Below, in pieces: positions 1-11,185 of a stretch of 64,000 nucleotides of DNA. The notes under the pieces were generated by a model. It had not been told where the DNA came from and made no database searches. It saw only the letters and a program-made list of their open reading frames with translations. Each line of letters starts with the position of its first letter. The first letter of the stretch is position 1. The translations under genes were made by a program, and so were the position numbers. The stretch is from Bacteroidota bacterium (GTDB lineage: Bacteria; Bacteroidota; Bacteroidia; Bacteroidales; VadinHA17): assembly GCA_011049175.1 (NCBI GenBank), contig DSCJ01000025.1, forward strand, positions 1 to 64,000. Direction: 5' to 3'.

Positions 1-40
1 AGTTTTTCCATAAAAGCATCAGCAGCCAAAGGGTTTTTTG

Positions 41-93
41 CATGCTTTTTTGCCCCCAAAAAAGCATGTCGCTCCGTTTCGGGAACGGAGCGA
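41..93. repeat. Two back-to-back hairpins: catgctttttt/aaaaaagcatg (41-51/58-68) and tcgctccgtt/aacggagcga (69-78/84-93)
   Basis: Perfect 11-bp and 10-bp inverted repeats with 6- and 5-nt loops, directly abutting. Confidence 0.7.
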
Positions 94-250
94 AACACCG
101 GCCGGCGGGATGAATATATCAAAAATAAAAGTTGCAAGAACGGATTTATGTTTCATCTGACAAGTGATGGCTATCTTTCTGTCATTGATTGAACCACTGT
201 ATTATGTGAAATCCTTTATTAAAGAATTGCGAAATTGTGGATGCAGATAG

Positions 251-286
251 CTACGTAGTTATCTACGTTGTTAACTACGTAGATAT
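251..286. repeat. Three tandem imperfect 12-mers CTACGTAGTTAT-CTACGTTGTTAA-CTACGTAGATAT
   Basis: Read directly; units 1 and 3 also form an 11-bp inverted repeat (251-261/272-282). Confidence 0.8.
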
Positions 287-299
287 ATTTATATGTTAA

Positions 300-2477
<2,178 letters not shown>

Positions 2478-2538
2478 AACAGGAAAAAGAAGAATATTCG
2501 ATCGCGGAGACCCCGCTGATTTTTCGTATAATTGCATT

Positions 2539-3099
2539 GTGAAAATGTTCGCCGGATTGAAAAACGAGATCGCTCACTGGACCCTTCGGAAAAACCTTCG
2601 CCACCTCAGAAGAACCAGAAAGGTCCATAATCTGGATACAGCCAGTTCGGCAGGTATTTTGTTCGACGCGAGCAATACAAAACATTTCGATTCGGTTCAG
2701 GCATTTTACAAGGACCTGGGAAAGCACCTGAGTGAGATCAGGGTATTGGGGTATTTCCACGGAAAAGAGCTGCCCGACCCGTATCTTTTCAAAAAGGATT
2801 ATACCTTTTTTCAGAAAAAAGACCTCAACTGGTACAGGAAACCCGTCAAGCCTGAGGTGGAGACCTTTATCAAGCGACCCTTTGATATTCTGATCGACCT
2901 CAGCATGTCGGACGATTACCTGTTCCAGTATATTGTGGCCATGTCGGCAGCCCGGATGAAAGTAGGCCATTACCCTAAGGGCAGGTATTACTACGATCTG
3001 ATGATTCAGGTGGAAAAGAACCCCAGCATTGATTACCTGATCGAGCAGGTGATGCATTACCTGGGCACAATCAACAAACCGCATTTTACCGTTTATTAA
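2539..3099 (+). CDS. DUF6913-like Bacteroidota conserved protein
   Basis: ORF with FDILIDLSMSDDYLFQYIVAMSAARMKVG; directly upstream of dapA. Confidence 0.75.
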   Translation: MKMFAGLKNEIAHWTLRKNLRHLRRTRKVHNLDTASSAGILFDASNTKHFDSVQAFYKDLGKHLSEIRVLGYFHGKELPDPYLFKKDYTFFQKKDLNWYRKPVKPEVETFIKRPFDILIDLSMSDDYLFQYIVAMSAARMKVGHYPKGRYYYDLMIQVEKNPSIDYLIEQVMHYLGTINKPHFTVY

Positions 3100-3115
3100 T
3101 TAAAAACAATTTCTT

Positions 3116-4003
3116 ATGGCAGTCAGTCAGTTTACCGGTACCGGAGTAGCTATTGTCACTCCTTTCAGAAATGACGAAAGCGTTGATTTTCCTTCACTGG
3201 AAAAACTGATCGGCCACCTTCTCGCGGGGGGGGTGGATTACCTGGTGGTGATGGGGACCACCGGCGAATCGGTGACCCTGAACCGGGATGAACGGCATGC
3301 AGTGCTGGAATTCGTGAAAGAGGCAGCGGGAGGAAAAATCCCCGTGGTGGTGGGAATTGGAGGCAACAACACACAGGCTGTGGTTAGCCAGATCAGGGAT
3401 ACCGACCTGAAAGGCGTGGCGGGCATTCTTTCCGTGGCGCCTTATTACAACAAACCCGGGCAAAAGGGTTTGTACCAGCATTTCAAAACCATTGCCTCCG
3501 CTTCACCGGTTCCCGTGATACTTTACAATGTACCGGGGCGTACCTGTTCGAACATTGCTGCCGACACCGTGGTGCAACTGGCTTCCGACATAAAGAATAT
3601 TGTCGCAGTGAAAGAGGCTTCAGGGAATTTTTCCCAGATCATGGAGATCATACGGAAAGCGCCCCCCGGTTTTCTGGTCATATCGGGTGATGACGGCATT
3701 ACCCTGCCCATGATCGCCCTGGGAGGCGCCGGGGTGATTTCCGTACTGGCAAATGTTTTACCGGCCGAATGGTCGGAGATGGTCAGGATGGCCCTTCAGG
3801 GGAACCTGAAAAAGGCCCGGGAGATCCATTACAGGTTGCTACCCCTGATCGACCTGCTGTTTGCCGAAGGAAATCCGGCAGGAATCAAGGCGGCTCTGGC
3901 AAGCCAGGGAATCATATCAAACCACCTGAGGCTACCGCTTACACCGGTCAGCCGGTCGTTATACCAGACTATTGCCAGGGAACTGGAAACGAAAAAATCA
4001 TAA
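3116..4003 (+). CDS. dapA: 4-hydroxy-tetrahydrodipicolinate synthase
   Basis: GTTGESVTLNRDE, YNVPGRTCSN, VAVKEASGN motifs. Confidence 0.96.
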   Translation: MAVSQFTGTGVAIVTPFRNDESVDFPSLEKLIGHLLAGGVDYLVVMGTTGESVTLNRDERHAVLEFVKEAAGGKIPVVVGIGGNNTQAVVSQIRDTDLKGVAGILSVAPYYNKPGQKGLYQHFKTIASASPVPVILYNVPGRTCSNIAADTVVQLASDIKNIVAVKEASGNFSQIMEIIRKAPPGFLVISGDDGITLPMIALGGAGVISVLANVLPAEWSEMVRMALQGNLKKAREIHYRLLPLIDLLFAEGNPAGIKAALASQGIISNHLRLPLTPVSRSLYQTIARELETKKS

Positions 4004-4049
4004 TACTTTTCACATACCTGATTGTTCTTTTATCTGATTTTAATCCGAT

Positions 4050-5693
4050 ATGAATCCGAAAAAATATCTGCTCGAGGCATTGCAAAATCACCGGCGGGTT
4101 CTTACGAATCTTTCCCGCAGAGATATGATAGAGATGGTCATTAAAAACCGCGAAGCCCTGGTATCGGCAGGCGGAGCCCTGGCCACATGGACCCCTCCGG
4201 AATCGACCGGAAGGAGTCCGAAAGACACCGTTATAGTAAAAAGACCGGAAAGCGAAGAGCATATCGACTGGACATCGCCCAACAATATACCCATCACGGA
4301 AGAAACCTTCGATATGATCTTCAACGAGGCTCTTGAAAAACTGGCCGGAGTGGAAGAAGTATATGAAACCGACAGGGTGATCGGAGCCGATGCCACCTAT
4401 GCACTTCCCGTCAAGCTGGTTACAAACCATGCCCTGACCAGCCTGTTTGCCGACAATATGTTCAGGCCGGTACCGGAAAACATCGGACGCAGTGTGTTTT
4501 CAGGAAAGGACTTCTTCCTTCTCTCCCTGCCCTATCATAAGCTGGACGCGGAGAAATACCGGGGTCGGCTCCGCGATCTGCCCGATGGCAGGGTATCCGA
4601 CCTGGTGGTGGCCATGGATATGGACCGGCGGGTGGGCGTGATTGTAGGTTCGGCTTACCTGGGTAGTGTGAAAAAAATGATGTTTACCGTGATGAATTAC
4701 TACCTGCCGCTGGAAGGGATTTTACCTCTTCACTGCAGTGCCAACGAAGGCATTGACGGAAAAACCGCCCTGCTGCTCGGTCTCTCGGGTACCGGCAAAA
4801 CCACCCTCTCGGCCGATCCTTCCCGGGCCCTGCTGGGCGACGATGAGCATGGTTGGTCGGAAACCGGCATTGCCAATTTCGAAAACGGATGTTACGCCAA
4901 AATGATCGACATCGATCCGGAGAAGGAACCCGATATTTACGATGCCGTGATGCATCCCGATGATGTATACCGGCATGGCGCCATTGTGGAAAATGCCATG
5001 ATCTATCCCAATGGCCGGTTCGATTTTCACGACGACCGGATCACTCCAAACTCCAGAGCTTCCTATCCTCTTACTTACCTGAAAAACATCAAGGAATCAT
5101 CGGTTGCCGGTCATCCATCCACCATACTGTTCCTCACCGCCGACGCTTACGGGGTGCTGCCCCCCGTTTCACGGCTGAACAAAGATCAGGCTATGCTGTG
5201 GTTCCTGATGGGATACACCAGCAAGCTGGCAGGTACCGAAACAGGGGTTACCGAACCACAGGCCACTTTTTCCCGTTTCTTCGGTCAACCTTTCATGCCG
5301 GCAAAACCTGCCGTATATGCGGCCATGCTGGGTGAAAAAATGGAGAAACACAAAACCCGGGTATATCTCATCAACACCGGATGGAGCGGAGGAGCATACG
5401 GAACAGGCAAAAGGATCGACATTACACTGACACGCAAAATGGTAAATGCCGCACTGAACGGGGAACTCGAAGGAGCGGAATACATCACCGACGAACGCTT
5501 CCACGTGGATATTCCACGAACCTGCAAGGGCGTGCCGGCAGAGATGCTGGTACCCGAAAATACCTGGTCGGACAAACAGGCATATACCGACACGGCCGAC
5601 AAACTGGCCCGGCAGTTCAGCGATCATTTCGACAGGGCATACGGAAACCAGGACATCAGCGAAAGCATTGTGTGCCAGTGTCCGGGTAAATAA
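4050..5693 (+). CDS. pckA: Phosphoenolpyruvate carboxykinase (ATP)
   Basis: GLSGTGKTTLSADP P-loop, LLGDDEHGW, NTGWSGGAYGTGKRI. Confidence 0.97.
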   Translation: MNPKKYLLEALQNHRRVLTNLSRRDMIEMVIKNREALVSAGGALATWTPPESTGRSPKDTVIVKRPESEEHIDWTSPNNIPITEETFDMIFNEALEKLAGVEEVYETDRVIGADATYALPVKLVTNHALTSLFADNMFRPVPENIGRSVFSGKDFFLLSLPYHKLDAEKYRGRLRDLPDGRVSDLVVAMDMDRRVGVIVGSAYLGSVKKMMFTVMNYYLPLEGILPLHCSANEGIDGKTALLLGLSGTGKTTLSADPSRALLGDDEHGWSETGIANFENGCYAKMIDIDPEKEPDIYDAVMHPDDVYRHGAIVENAMIYPNGRFDFHDDRITPNSRASYPLTYLKNIKESSVAGHPSTILFLTADAYGVLPPVSRLNKDQAMLWFLMGYTSKLAGTETGVTEPQATFSRFFGQPFMPAKPAVYAAMLGEKMEKHKTRVYLINTGWSGGAYGTGKRIDITLTRKMVNAALNGELEGAEYITDERFHVDIPRTCKGVPAEMLVPENTWSDKQAYTDTADKLARQFSDHFDRAYGNQDISESIVCQCPGK

Positions 5694-5823
5694 CCTGCCC
5701 CAGAATACCCGGTTCATGTTTTTTTTCTTTTCCGGCAAACAGTTCCCGGAAAGGCCCAACCATTTGCCTTGTAAAGGATTTTTGCAGTACTTTGTATTCT
5801 TTGAATTCTTTTGAGAAACAGTT

Positions 5824-6465
5824 ATGGACTGGATCTGGTATATACTGGTGCTGACGGGGGCATATCTTCTGGGCTCCATTCCCACCGCCGTGTGGGTAGG
5901 GCGGTTATTTTACGGGCTGGACATCAGGGATCACGGCAGTAAAAATGCAGGTGCCACCAATACTGTTCGCGTACTGGGCTTTAAGGCAGGAATACCTGTA
6001 TTGATAGTGGATGTTCTGAAGGGATTTCTGGCCGTGAAGATGATCACACTGCTTCCCGGGGCACCCGCCACACCGGAAGGTTATGTAAGGCTTCAGCTTC
6101 TTCTGGGAATCCTGGCGGTAGTGGGGCATATATTCCCGGTTTTTGCAGGTTTCCGGGGTGGCAAAGGGGTGGCGACCATGACAGGCATCCTGATTGCCCT
6201 TCACCCGCTCATCACGCTCATCTGTGCGGGGGTATTCTTTTTAACCCTCTTCATCAGCAAATACGTTTCACTCAGTTCCCTTCTGGCCGGTATCTCCTAC
6301 CCTGTTCTGGTCATATTCGTATTCCCTACCCCGTTTCTATCCATGGTCATCTTCTCCATCCTGATTGCCGGGGTCCTTATCATTACACACCAGAAAAACA
6401 TCGGAAGGCTGATCAGGAATGAAGAATCGAAGGCCGATTTTCTGATGCCACGAAATAAACGGTAG
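5824..6465 (+). CDS. plsY: Glycerol-3-phosphate acyltransferase PlsY
   Basis: GSIPTA, GSKNAGATNTVR, FRGGKGVATMTG membrane motifs. Confidence 0.95.
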   Translation: MDWIWYILVLTGAYLLGSIPTAVWVGRLFYGLDIRDHGSKNAGATNTVRVLGFKAGIPVLIVDVLKGFLAVKMITLLPGAPATPEGYVRLQLLLGILAVVGHIFPVFAGFRGGKGVATMTGILIALHPLITLICAGVFFLTLFISKYVSLSSLLAGISYPVLVIFVFPTPFLSMVIFSILIAGVLIITHQKNIGRLIRNEESKADFLMPRNKR

Positions 6466-6494
6466 CCGGCTTATGAAAGATCATCCGGAAGAGG

Positions 6495-7331
6495 TCATCC
6501 TTCCGGCCGGAACAGGTGGACATCATGCTGCGGAAAGGGTATCCGGATGTCATTCTCCCGGAAAGCCTCGTTAATGGCAAACCTCAGGTCGCTTTTAATG
6601 TTCTCCACTTCAAAAGACCGCCGTGTCCAGAAATACAGCTGAAAGTCGAGGCTGGAATCGCCGAAGTTATTGAAACGGACAAAAGGCGCGATCCGGTCGG
6701 TTATATCGGGATTTCCCCGGGCACATTCCAGCAATACCCGCTCCACTTTTCGCACATCAGAGCCATAAGCCACTCCCACATTCACATGGAACCGGGTAAG
6801 CTCGTCCATGCTGCTCCAGTTGATTACAAATCCCTCAATGAATTCCGAATTGGGAATGATCATGGTAATGTTGTCGCGCGTGAGCATGCGGGTGGTACGC
6901 AGCCCGATGGATTGCACCCGTCCAACCAGATTATTGAGCTCCACTACATTGCCTACTTCGATACTTCGGTCGAACAGCAGAAAAAATCCGGAAATAATGT
7001 CCTTAAAAATCTGTTGCAATCCAAGTCCCACTCCCACCAGCAGGGCTGCCGAGCCGGCAAGGAGTAGGGTAAGCTTCACACCGATACTTTCCAGGGCCAG
7101 ACCGATAGCCAGCACCCACACCAGGTACTTCACCAGATTGATCACGGCATGTGATGTGCCCATATCCACCCGCTGGCTCTTTACCTGGCGGTTCATCAGC
7201 TTCCGGAACAGATAAACGATGAGCCAGGCTGCAAAAAAAATGATGATCACTACCAGAATGGAATACGGTGTGATCCGGATGTTTTCCGAATTGACCAGCC
7301 TGATGTTGAAAAAATCCTGCAGGGTTTCCAT
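6495..7331 (-). CDS. MscS-family mechanosensitive ion channel
   Basis: GLGLQQIFKDIISGFFLLFDRSIEVGNVVELNNLVGRVQSIGLRTT; TM helices at N-terminus. Confidence 0.93.
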   Translation of the reverse strand: METLQDFFNIRLVNSENIRITPYSILVVIIIFFAAWLIVYLFRKLMNRQVKSQRVDMGTSHAVINLVKYLVWVLAIGLALESIGVKLTLLLAGSAALLVGVGLGLQQIFKDIISGFFLLFDRSIEVGNVVELNNLVGRVQSIGLRTTRMLTRDNITMIIPNSEFIEGFVINWSSMDELTRFHVNVGVAYGSDVRKVERVLLECARGNPDITDRIAPFVRFNNFGDSSLDFQLYFWTRRSFEVENIKSDLRFAINEAFRENDIRIPFPQHDVHLFRPEG

Positions 7332-7335
7332 GTGA

Positions 7336-8154
7336 TCAGGTAGAAGTGGGTGTATGGTTCTTATTCACTGCAAGGTCTGCTTCCAGGCGTCGTCGCAGTT
7401 CCGGAATTTCCAGGGCGGTAAAGATTTCCCCGTCAACAGCATATCCGATGTGCCCCGTTTCTTCCGATATCAAAATGACCAGGGAATCGTTTTTTTCCGA
7501 CATACCCAGAGCAGCCCGGTGTCGCATTCCGAAGTGGGCCGGCAGGTAAATGTTTTCGGTAGTAGGAAGAATACACCGCGCGGCCACGATTTCATCCTTC
7601 ACCACAATCGCAGCCCCGTCGTGCAGGGGATTGTTCTTAAAGAATACCGACTCGAGCAGGCGGGCCGACACGTCGGCATGGATTTTCACCCCGGTTTCAA
7701 TGATCTGGGTCAGTTCCGAATGGCGGGCAATCACAATCAATGCTCCGGTTTTCGTTTTCGACATGTTCTCCACGGCTTCCAGAATGGGATTCAGAGGAAC
7801 CGGTTGGTCTTCATCACCGCTGAATGAAAAGAACCATTCGGGGAAGAGGCCGTGGCGTGAACGGTAGCGTGTACCCAGGATCAGCAGGAAACGCCGGATC
7901 TCCTGCTGGAACACAATGATCAGGGCAATCACACCCACCGCCATGAACTGCCCCAGGATGGTGCTGACCAGTTCCATATTCAGTGCTTTCACCACAAGCC
8001 ATACCAGGTATACCAGAAATATCCCTGCCAGGATGTTCATGGCCACGGTTCCCTTGATCAGCCTGTACATCTGGTAAAGCAGAAACGACACCAGTAAAAT
8101 ATCGATGAGGTCGAGTATCCGGAACGTGATAAATACGGTCAGAGCCGGGATCAT
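7336..8154 (-). CDS. cdaA: Diadenylate cyclase (CdaA/DisA_N family)
   Basis: DGAAIV and RHRAALGMSEKNDSLVILISEETG motifs after N-terminal TM helices. Confidence 0.95.
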   Translation of the reverse strand: MIPALTVFITFRILDLIDILLVSFLLYQMYRLIKGTVAMNILAGIFLVYLVWLVVKALNMELVSTILGQFMAVGVIALIIVFQQEIRRFLLILGTRYRSRHGLFPEWFFSFSGDEDQPVPLNPILEAVENMSKTKTGALIVIARHSELTQIIETGVKIHADVSARLLESVFFKNNPLHDGAAIVVKDEIVAARCILPTTENIYLPAHFGMRHRAALGMSEKNDSLVILISEETGHIGYAVDGEIFTALEIPELRRRLEADLAVNKNHTPTST

Positions 8155-8229
8155 ACCATAGATTTTTCAATGAGCTATCCGGTTACAAAGCTAATTTTTT
8201 TTCCCAAACGGGATTCCCACAGAACCCTT

Positions 8230-9093
8230 TCACCCCTGTTTTACTCTTTCCACAATGGCCAGGGTTTCTCTTGCCTCCCTCACATCATGCACCCGCAGAA
8301 TATCTGCCCCTTTCCACAAGGCCAGGGTGTGTAGCACGGTACTTCCGTTCAGAGCTTCCTCAGGGGACGCATTCAACAGCTTATATACCATCGATTTACG
8401 CGACACACCCACCAGCAATGGCAGCTCGAAAACAGCCAGTTCATCCAGGCGGTTCATCAGGGTGTAATTATGATCAAGGGTTTTGGAAAATCCGAATCCC
8501 GGATCGAGGATAATATCGTTCACCCCCATTTCCCTTAGTTTCCTGATCCGGGAGGAAAACCAGGCAGTGATCTCTCCCATCAGGTCGTTGTACACCGCTT
8601 GCTGCTGCATGTTTTCAGGGCTTCCCTTCATATGCATCATCACATAAGGGAGATTTTCCTCGGCAACCACTTTCCACATACCGGGATCGAGATGGCCGCC
8701 CGAAATATCGTTAATCATCTGCACACCGAAATTTCTTACGGCATCCCTGGCCACACCCGAGCGAAAAGTATCGACCGACAGAACACAATCGGGATATTTT
8801 TTCCTGATGATCTCCAGCACGGGAAACAGGCGGCTGCATTCTTCCTTTTCGCTCACGGGAACGGCCCCGGGCCTGGACGAAAGAGCGCCTGCATCGATGA
8901 TATCGGCCCCTTCGGCCAGCATGGCTTCCGTTCTTGCCAGCGCTGCTTCCGGCGAAGGGGAACGGCTTCCGGCATAAAAAGAATCGGGTGTAAGGTTCAG
9001 TACGCCCATCACCAGCGGACGGTCAAGCCTGACGAGCCGCCCTCCCAGGTTCAGGGTCCTTTTTCTGGAAAAAAATGTATCTTTACCCTTCAT
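8230..9093 (-). CDS. folP: Dihydropteroate synthase
   Basis: MGVLNLTPDSFYAG, NDISGG, ILDPGFGFSK, GVSRKS. Confidence 0.96.
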   Translation of the reverse strand: MKGKDTFFSRKRTLNLGGRLVRLDRPLVMGVLNLTPDSFYAGSRSPSPEAALARTEAMLAEGADIIDAGALSSRPGAVPVSEKEECSRLFPVLEIIRKKYPDCVLSVDTFRSGVARDAVRNFGVQMINDISGGHLDPGMWKVVAEENLPYVMMHMKGSPENMQQQAVYNDLMGEITAWFSSRIRKLREMGVNDIILDPGFGFSKTLDHNYTLMNRLDELAVFELPLLVGVSRKSMVYKLLNASPEEALNGSTVLHTLALWKGADILRVHDVREARETLAIVERVKQG

Positions 9094-9133
9094 GTTTCCG
9101 GAACAATACCCGGTATAAAAGTAATGAAAATTC

Positions 9134-9152
9134 GGCAGGCAATCAGCCTGCC
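9134..9152. repeat. GC-rich hairpin ggcaggc-aatca-gcctgcc in the folP/tmk divergent spacer
   Basis: Perfect 7-bp stem with 5-nt loop, no adjacent T-tract. Confidence 0.6.
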
Positions 9153-9183
9153 TTCGGGATCAAAATAAAATGGATACAACCCG

Positions 9184-9873
9184 ATGAGCTTTGTTGTTAT
9201 GGAGGGTCTAGACGGTTCAGGCAAGAGCACTCAGATCCACAAGATGCTGGAATATTTTGAGCAACGGAAGATTGAACACCAGTACCTGCATTTTCCCAGA
9301 ACCAGTGCACCTGTATATGGGGAACTGATAGCCCGGTTTCTGCGGGGGGAATTCGGCCCCCTTAACAGCGTGCATCCTTACCTGGTAGCCCTTCTGTATG
9401 CAGGCGACCGCATGGATGCCGCAGCAATGATCAATCACTGGCTGAAAGAAAAAAAGCTGGTGCTGGTCGACCGGTATGTTTATTCCAACATTGCCTTTCA
9501 ATGTGCCAAACTGAGCGATCCAGAAGAAAGAAAGGTGCTGGCTGCCTGGATCCGGAATCTGGAATATTCTCACTATGGCATACCTGTTCCCGATCTCAGC
9601 ATTTTTCTGGATGTCCCCTTCGGGTTTACCCGCGCCCAGCTGGAAAAAGGAAGGAACGGTTCTGACCGGGGGTATCTGAACGGCGGAGAAGATATCCATG
9701 AAGCCGACCTGGAATTCCAGAAAAAGGTTCGTGAAGTATACCTGCAGGAAGTACATGCCGATCCGCTTTTTATTCGTATAGACTGCAGCAAAAGCGGAAA
9801 AGAAATACTGAAGCCGGAAGAAATTTTCCGGAAAATCCTTGCCCTTCTCAAAGAAAAAAACATTATCGGATGA
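9184..9873 (+). CDS. tmk: Thymidylate kinase
   Basis: VVMEGLDGSGKSTQIHKM P-loop, DRYVYSNIAFQ. Confidence 0.93.
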   Translation: MSFVVMEGLDGSGKSTQIHKMLEYFEQRKIEHQYLHFPRTSAPVYGELIARFLRGEFGPLNSVHPYLVALLYAGDRMDAAAMINHWLKEKKLVLVDRYVYSNIAFQCAKLSDPEERKVLAAWIRNLEYSHYGIPVPDLSIFLDVPFGFTRAQLEKGRNGSDRGYLNGGEDIHEADLEFQKKVREVYLQEVHADPLFIRIDCSKSGKEILKPEEIFRKILALLKEKNIIG

Positions 9874-9922
9874 ACCGTACAACCGGATTCAATGAACAAA
9901 CCAAAAAAATGAGTAAGGACTT

Positions 9923-11185
9923 ATGAGAGGACGAAAATTGCTGATGCTGAAGAACCTTATGATCACGCTGAGCCGCTGGATTACCGGATTCGTTTTTATC
10001 TTCTCCGGTTTTGTAAAAGGGGTTGACCCCATGGGCTCAGCCATTAAATTCACCGATTATTTTACTGCTTTCAGGCTTGATTTCATGATCCCACTGGCCG
10101 AGGAACTGGCCCTGCTGCTAATCCTGGCTGAATATATGGTGGGGGCTGCCCTGCTTCTGGGTTTTCGTATCAGGGAAGCCTCGTGGGGCGCCCTGATTTT
10201 TATGATCTTTTTTCTGCCGCTTACCCTGTATCTGGCCATATTCAACCCGGTAAGTGATTGCGGCTGTTTTGGTGACGCCCTGGTACTGACCAACTGGGAA
10301 ACTTTCTATAAAAACTGCATTATCAGTATTCCAGTGGTAATGGCTTTTCTAACCCGGAAGGAAAAACCCCTTTCTATCCCCCTCTGGAAAGAAGCCCTGT
10401 TGCTGGCAGCCTCCCTGGCACTGATACTTTATGTATCCCTTTACGGACTCACCCACATGCCCCTGATCGATTTCAGGCCTTACCACATCGGTTCGAATAT
10501 TCCTGAAAAGATGAAGATCCCGGAAGGAGCCCCCACGGATGAATACGAAACCATACTGGTTTATGAAAAGGACGGGAAGCAGCAGGAATTCACCCTGGAC
10601 AACTATCCGTGGCAGGATACCACCTGGACCTGGGTGGAAACCCGGTCTGTCCTGGTAAGCGAAGGATACAAACCACCCATTGACGATTTTATGGTAACCG
10701 ACCGGAACGGAAATGATGTGACCCGGGACATCCTGTCCGATCCGGGTTTCGTTTTTCTGCTGATCAGTTATGATCTGGAAAAGGCCCGGGAAAGCAGTTT
10801 GATACGGGCCGACTCGCTGTCATGGCACGCCTCGGCCGGAGGAATGCGGTTTTATGGACTGACCGCCTCTCCGGAAATGGTTATTGAATCGAAACAGGAA
10901 AAGCTGGGACTGTCGTACCCATTCCTGCTGGCCGATGAAACCCTGCTGAAAACCATTGTCCGCTCAAACCCCTGCCTGATCCTGCTGAAAGAAGGAACTG
11001 TGGTGAACAAATGGAGTGCACGTGACGTTCCTTCCAGAGCCCCGGGTTCCGTACTGCTTCTGGCAGAAAGCCTTAACACCCTCAGAAAATCGGGCGACCG
11101 CTGGTGGGCATTCAGTGTGTTCGCGGGCTTGCTTTTGTTCTCAATTTTTATTAAGATACTTCCTGATAAAATGACCGGGTCTTGA
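9923..11185 (+). CDS. DoxX/MauE-like membrane protein with C-terminal thioredoxin-like domain (BT_3928-type)
   Basis: TM helices, SDCGCFGDA motif, C-terminal Trx-like region; two genes upstream of tpiA. Confidence 0.8.
   Translation: MRGRKLLMLKNLMITLSRWITGFVFIFSGFVKGVDPMGSAIKFTDYFTAFRLDFMIPLAEELALLLILAEYMVGAALLLGFRIREASWGALIFMIFFLPLTLYLAIFNPVSDCGCFGDALVLTNWETFYKNCIISIPVVMAFLTRKEKPLSIPLWKEALLLAASLALILYVSLYGLTHMPLIDFRPYHIGSNIPEKMKIPEGAPTDEYETILVYEKDGKQQEFTLDNYPWQDTTWTWVETRSVLVSEGYKPPIDDFMVTDRNGNDVTRDILSDPGFVFLLISYDLEKARESSLIRADSLSWHASAGGMRFYGLTASPEMVIESKQEKLGLSYPFLLADETLLKTIVRSNPCLILLKEGTVVNKWSARDVPSRAPGSVLLLAESLNTLRKSGDRWWAFSVFAGLLLFSIFIKILPDKMTGS

Noticed and set aside
5169-5885. 238-aa minus ORF across the pckA 3' end
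   Set aside because: Overlaps unequivocal pckA coding sequence; low-complexity C/F/H-rich shadow translation.
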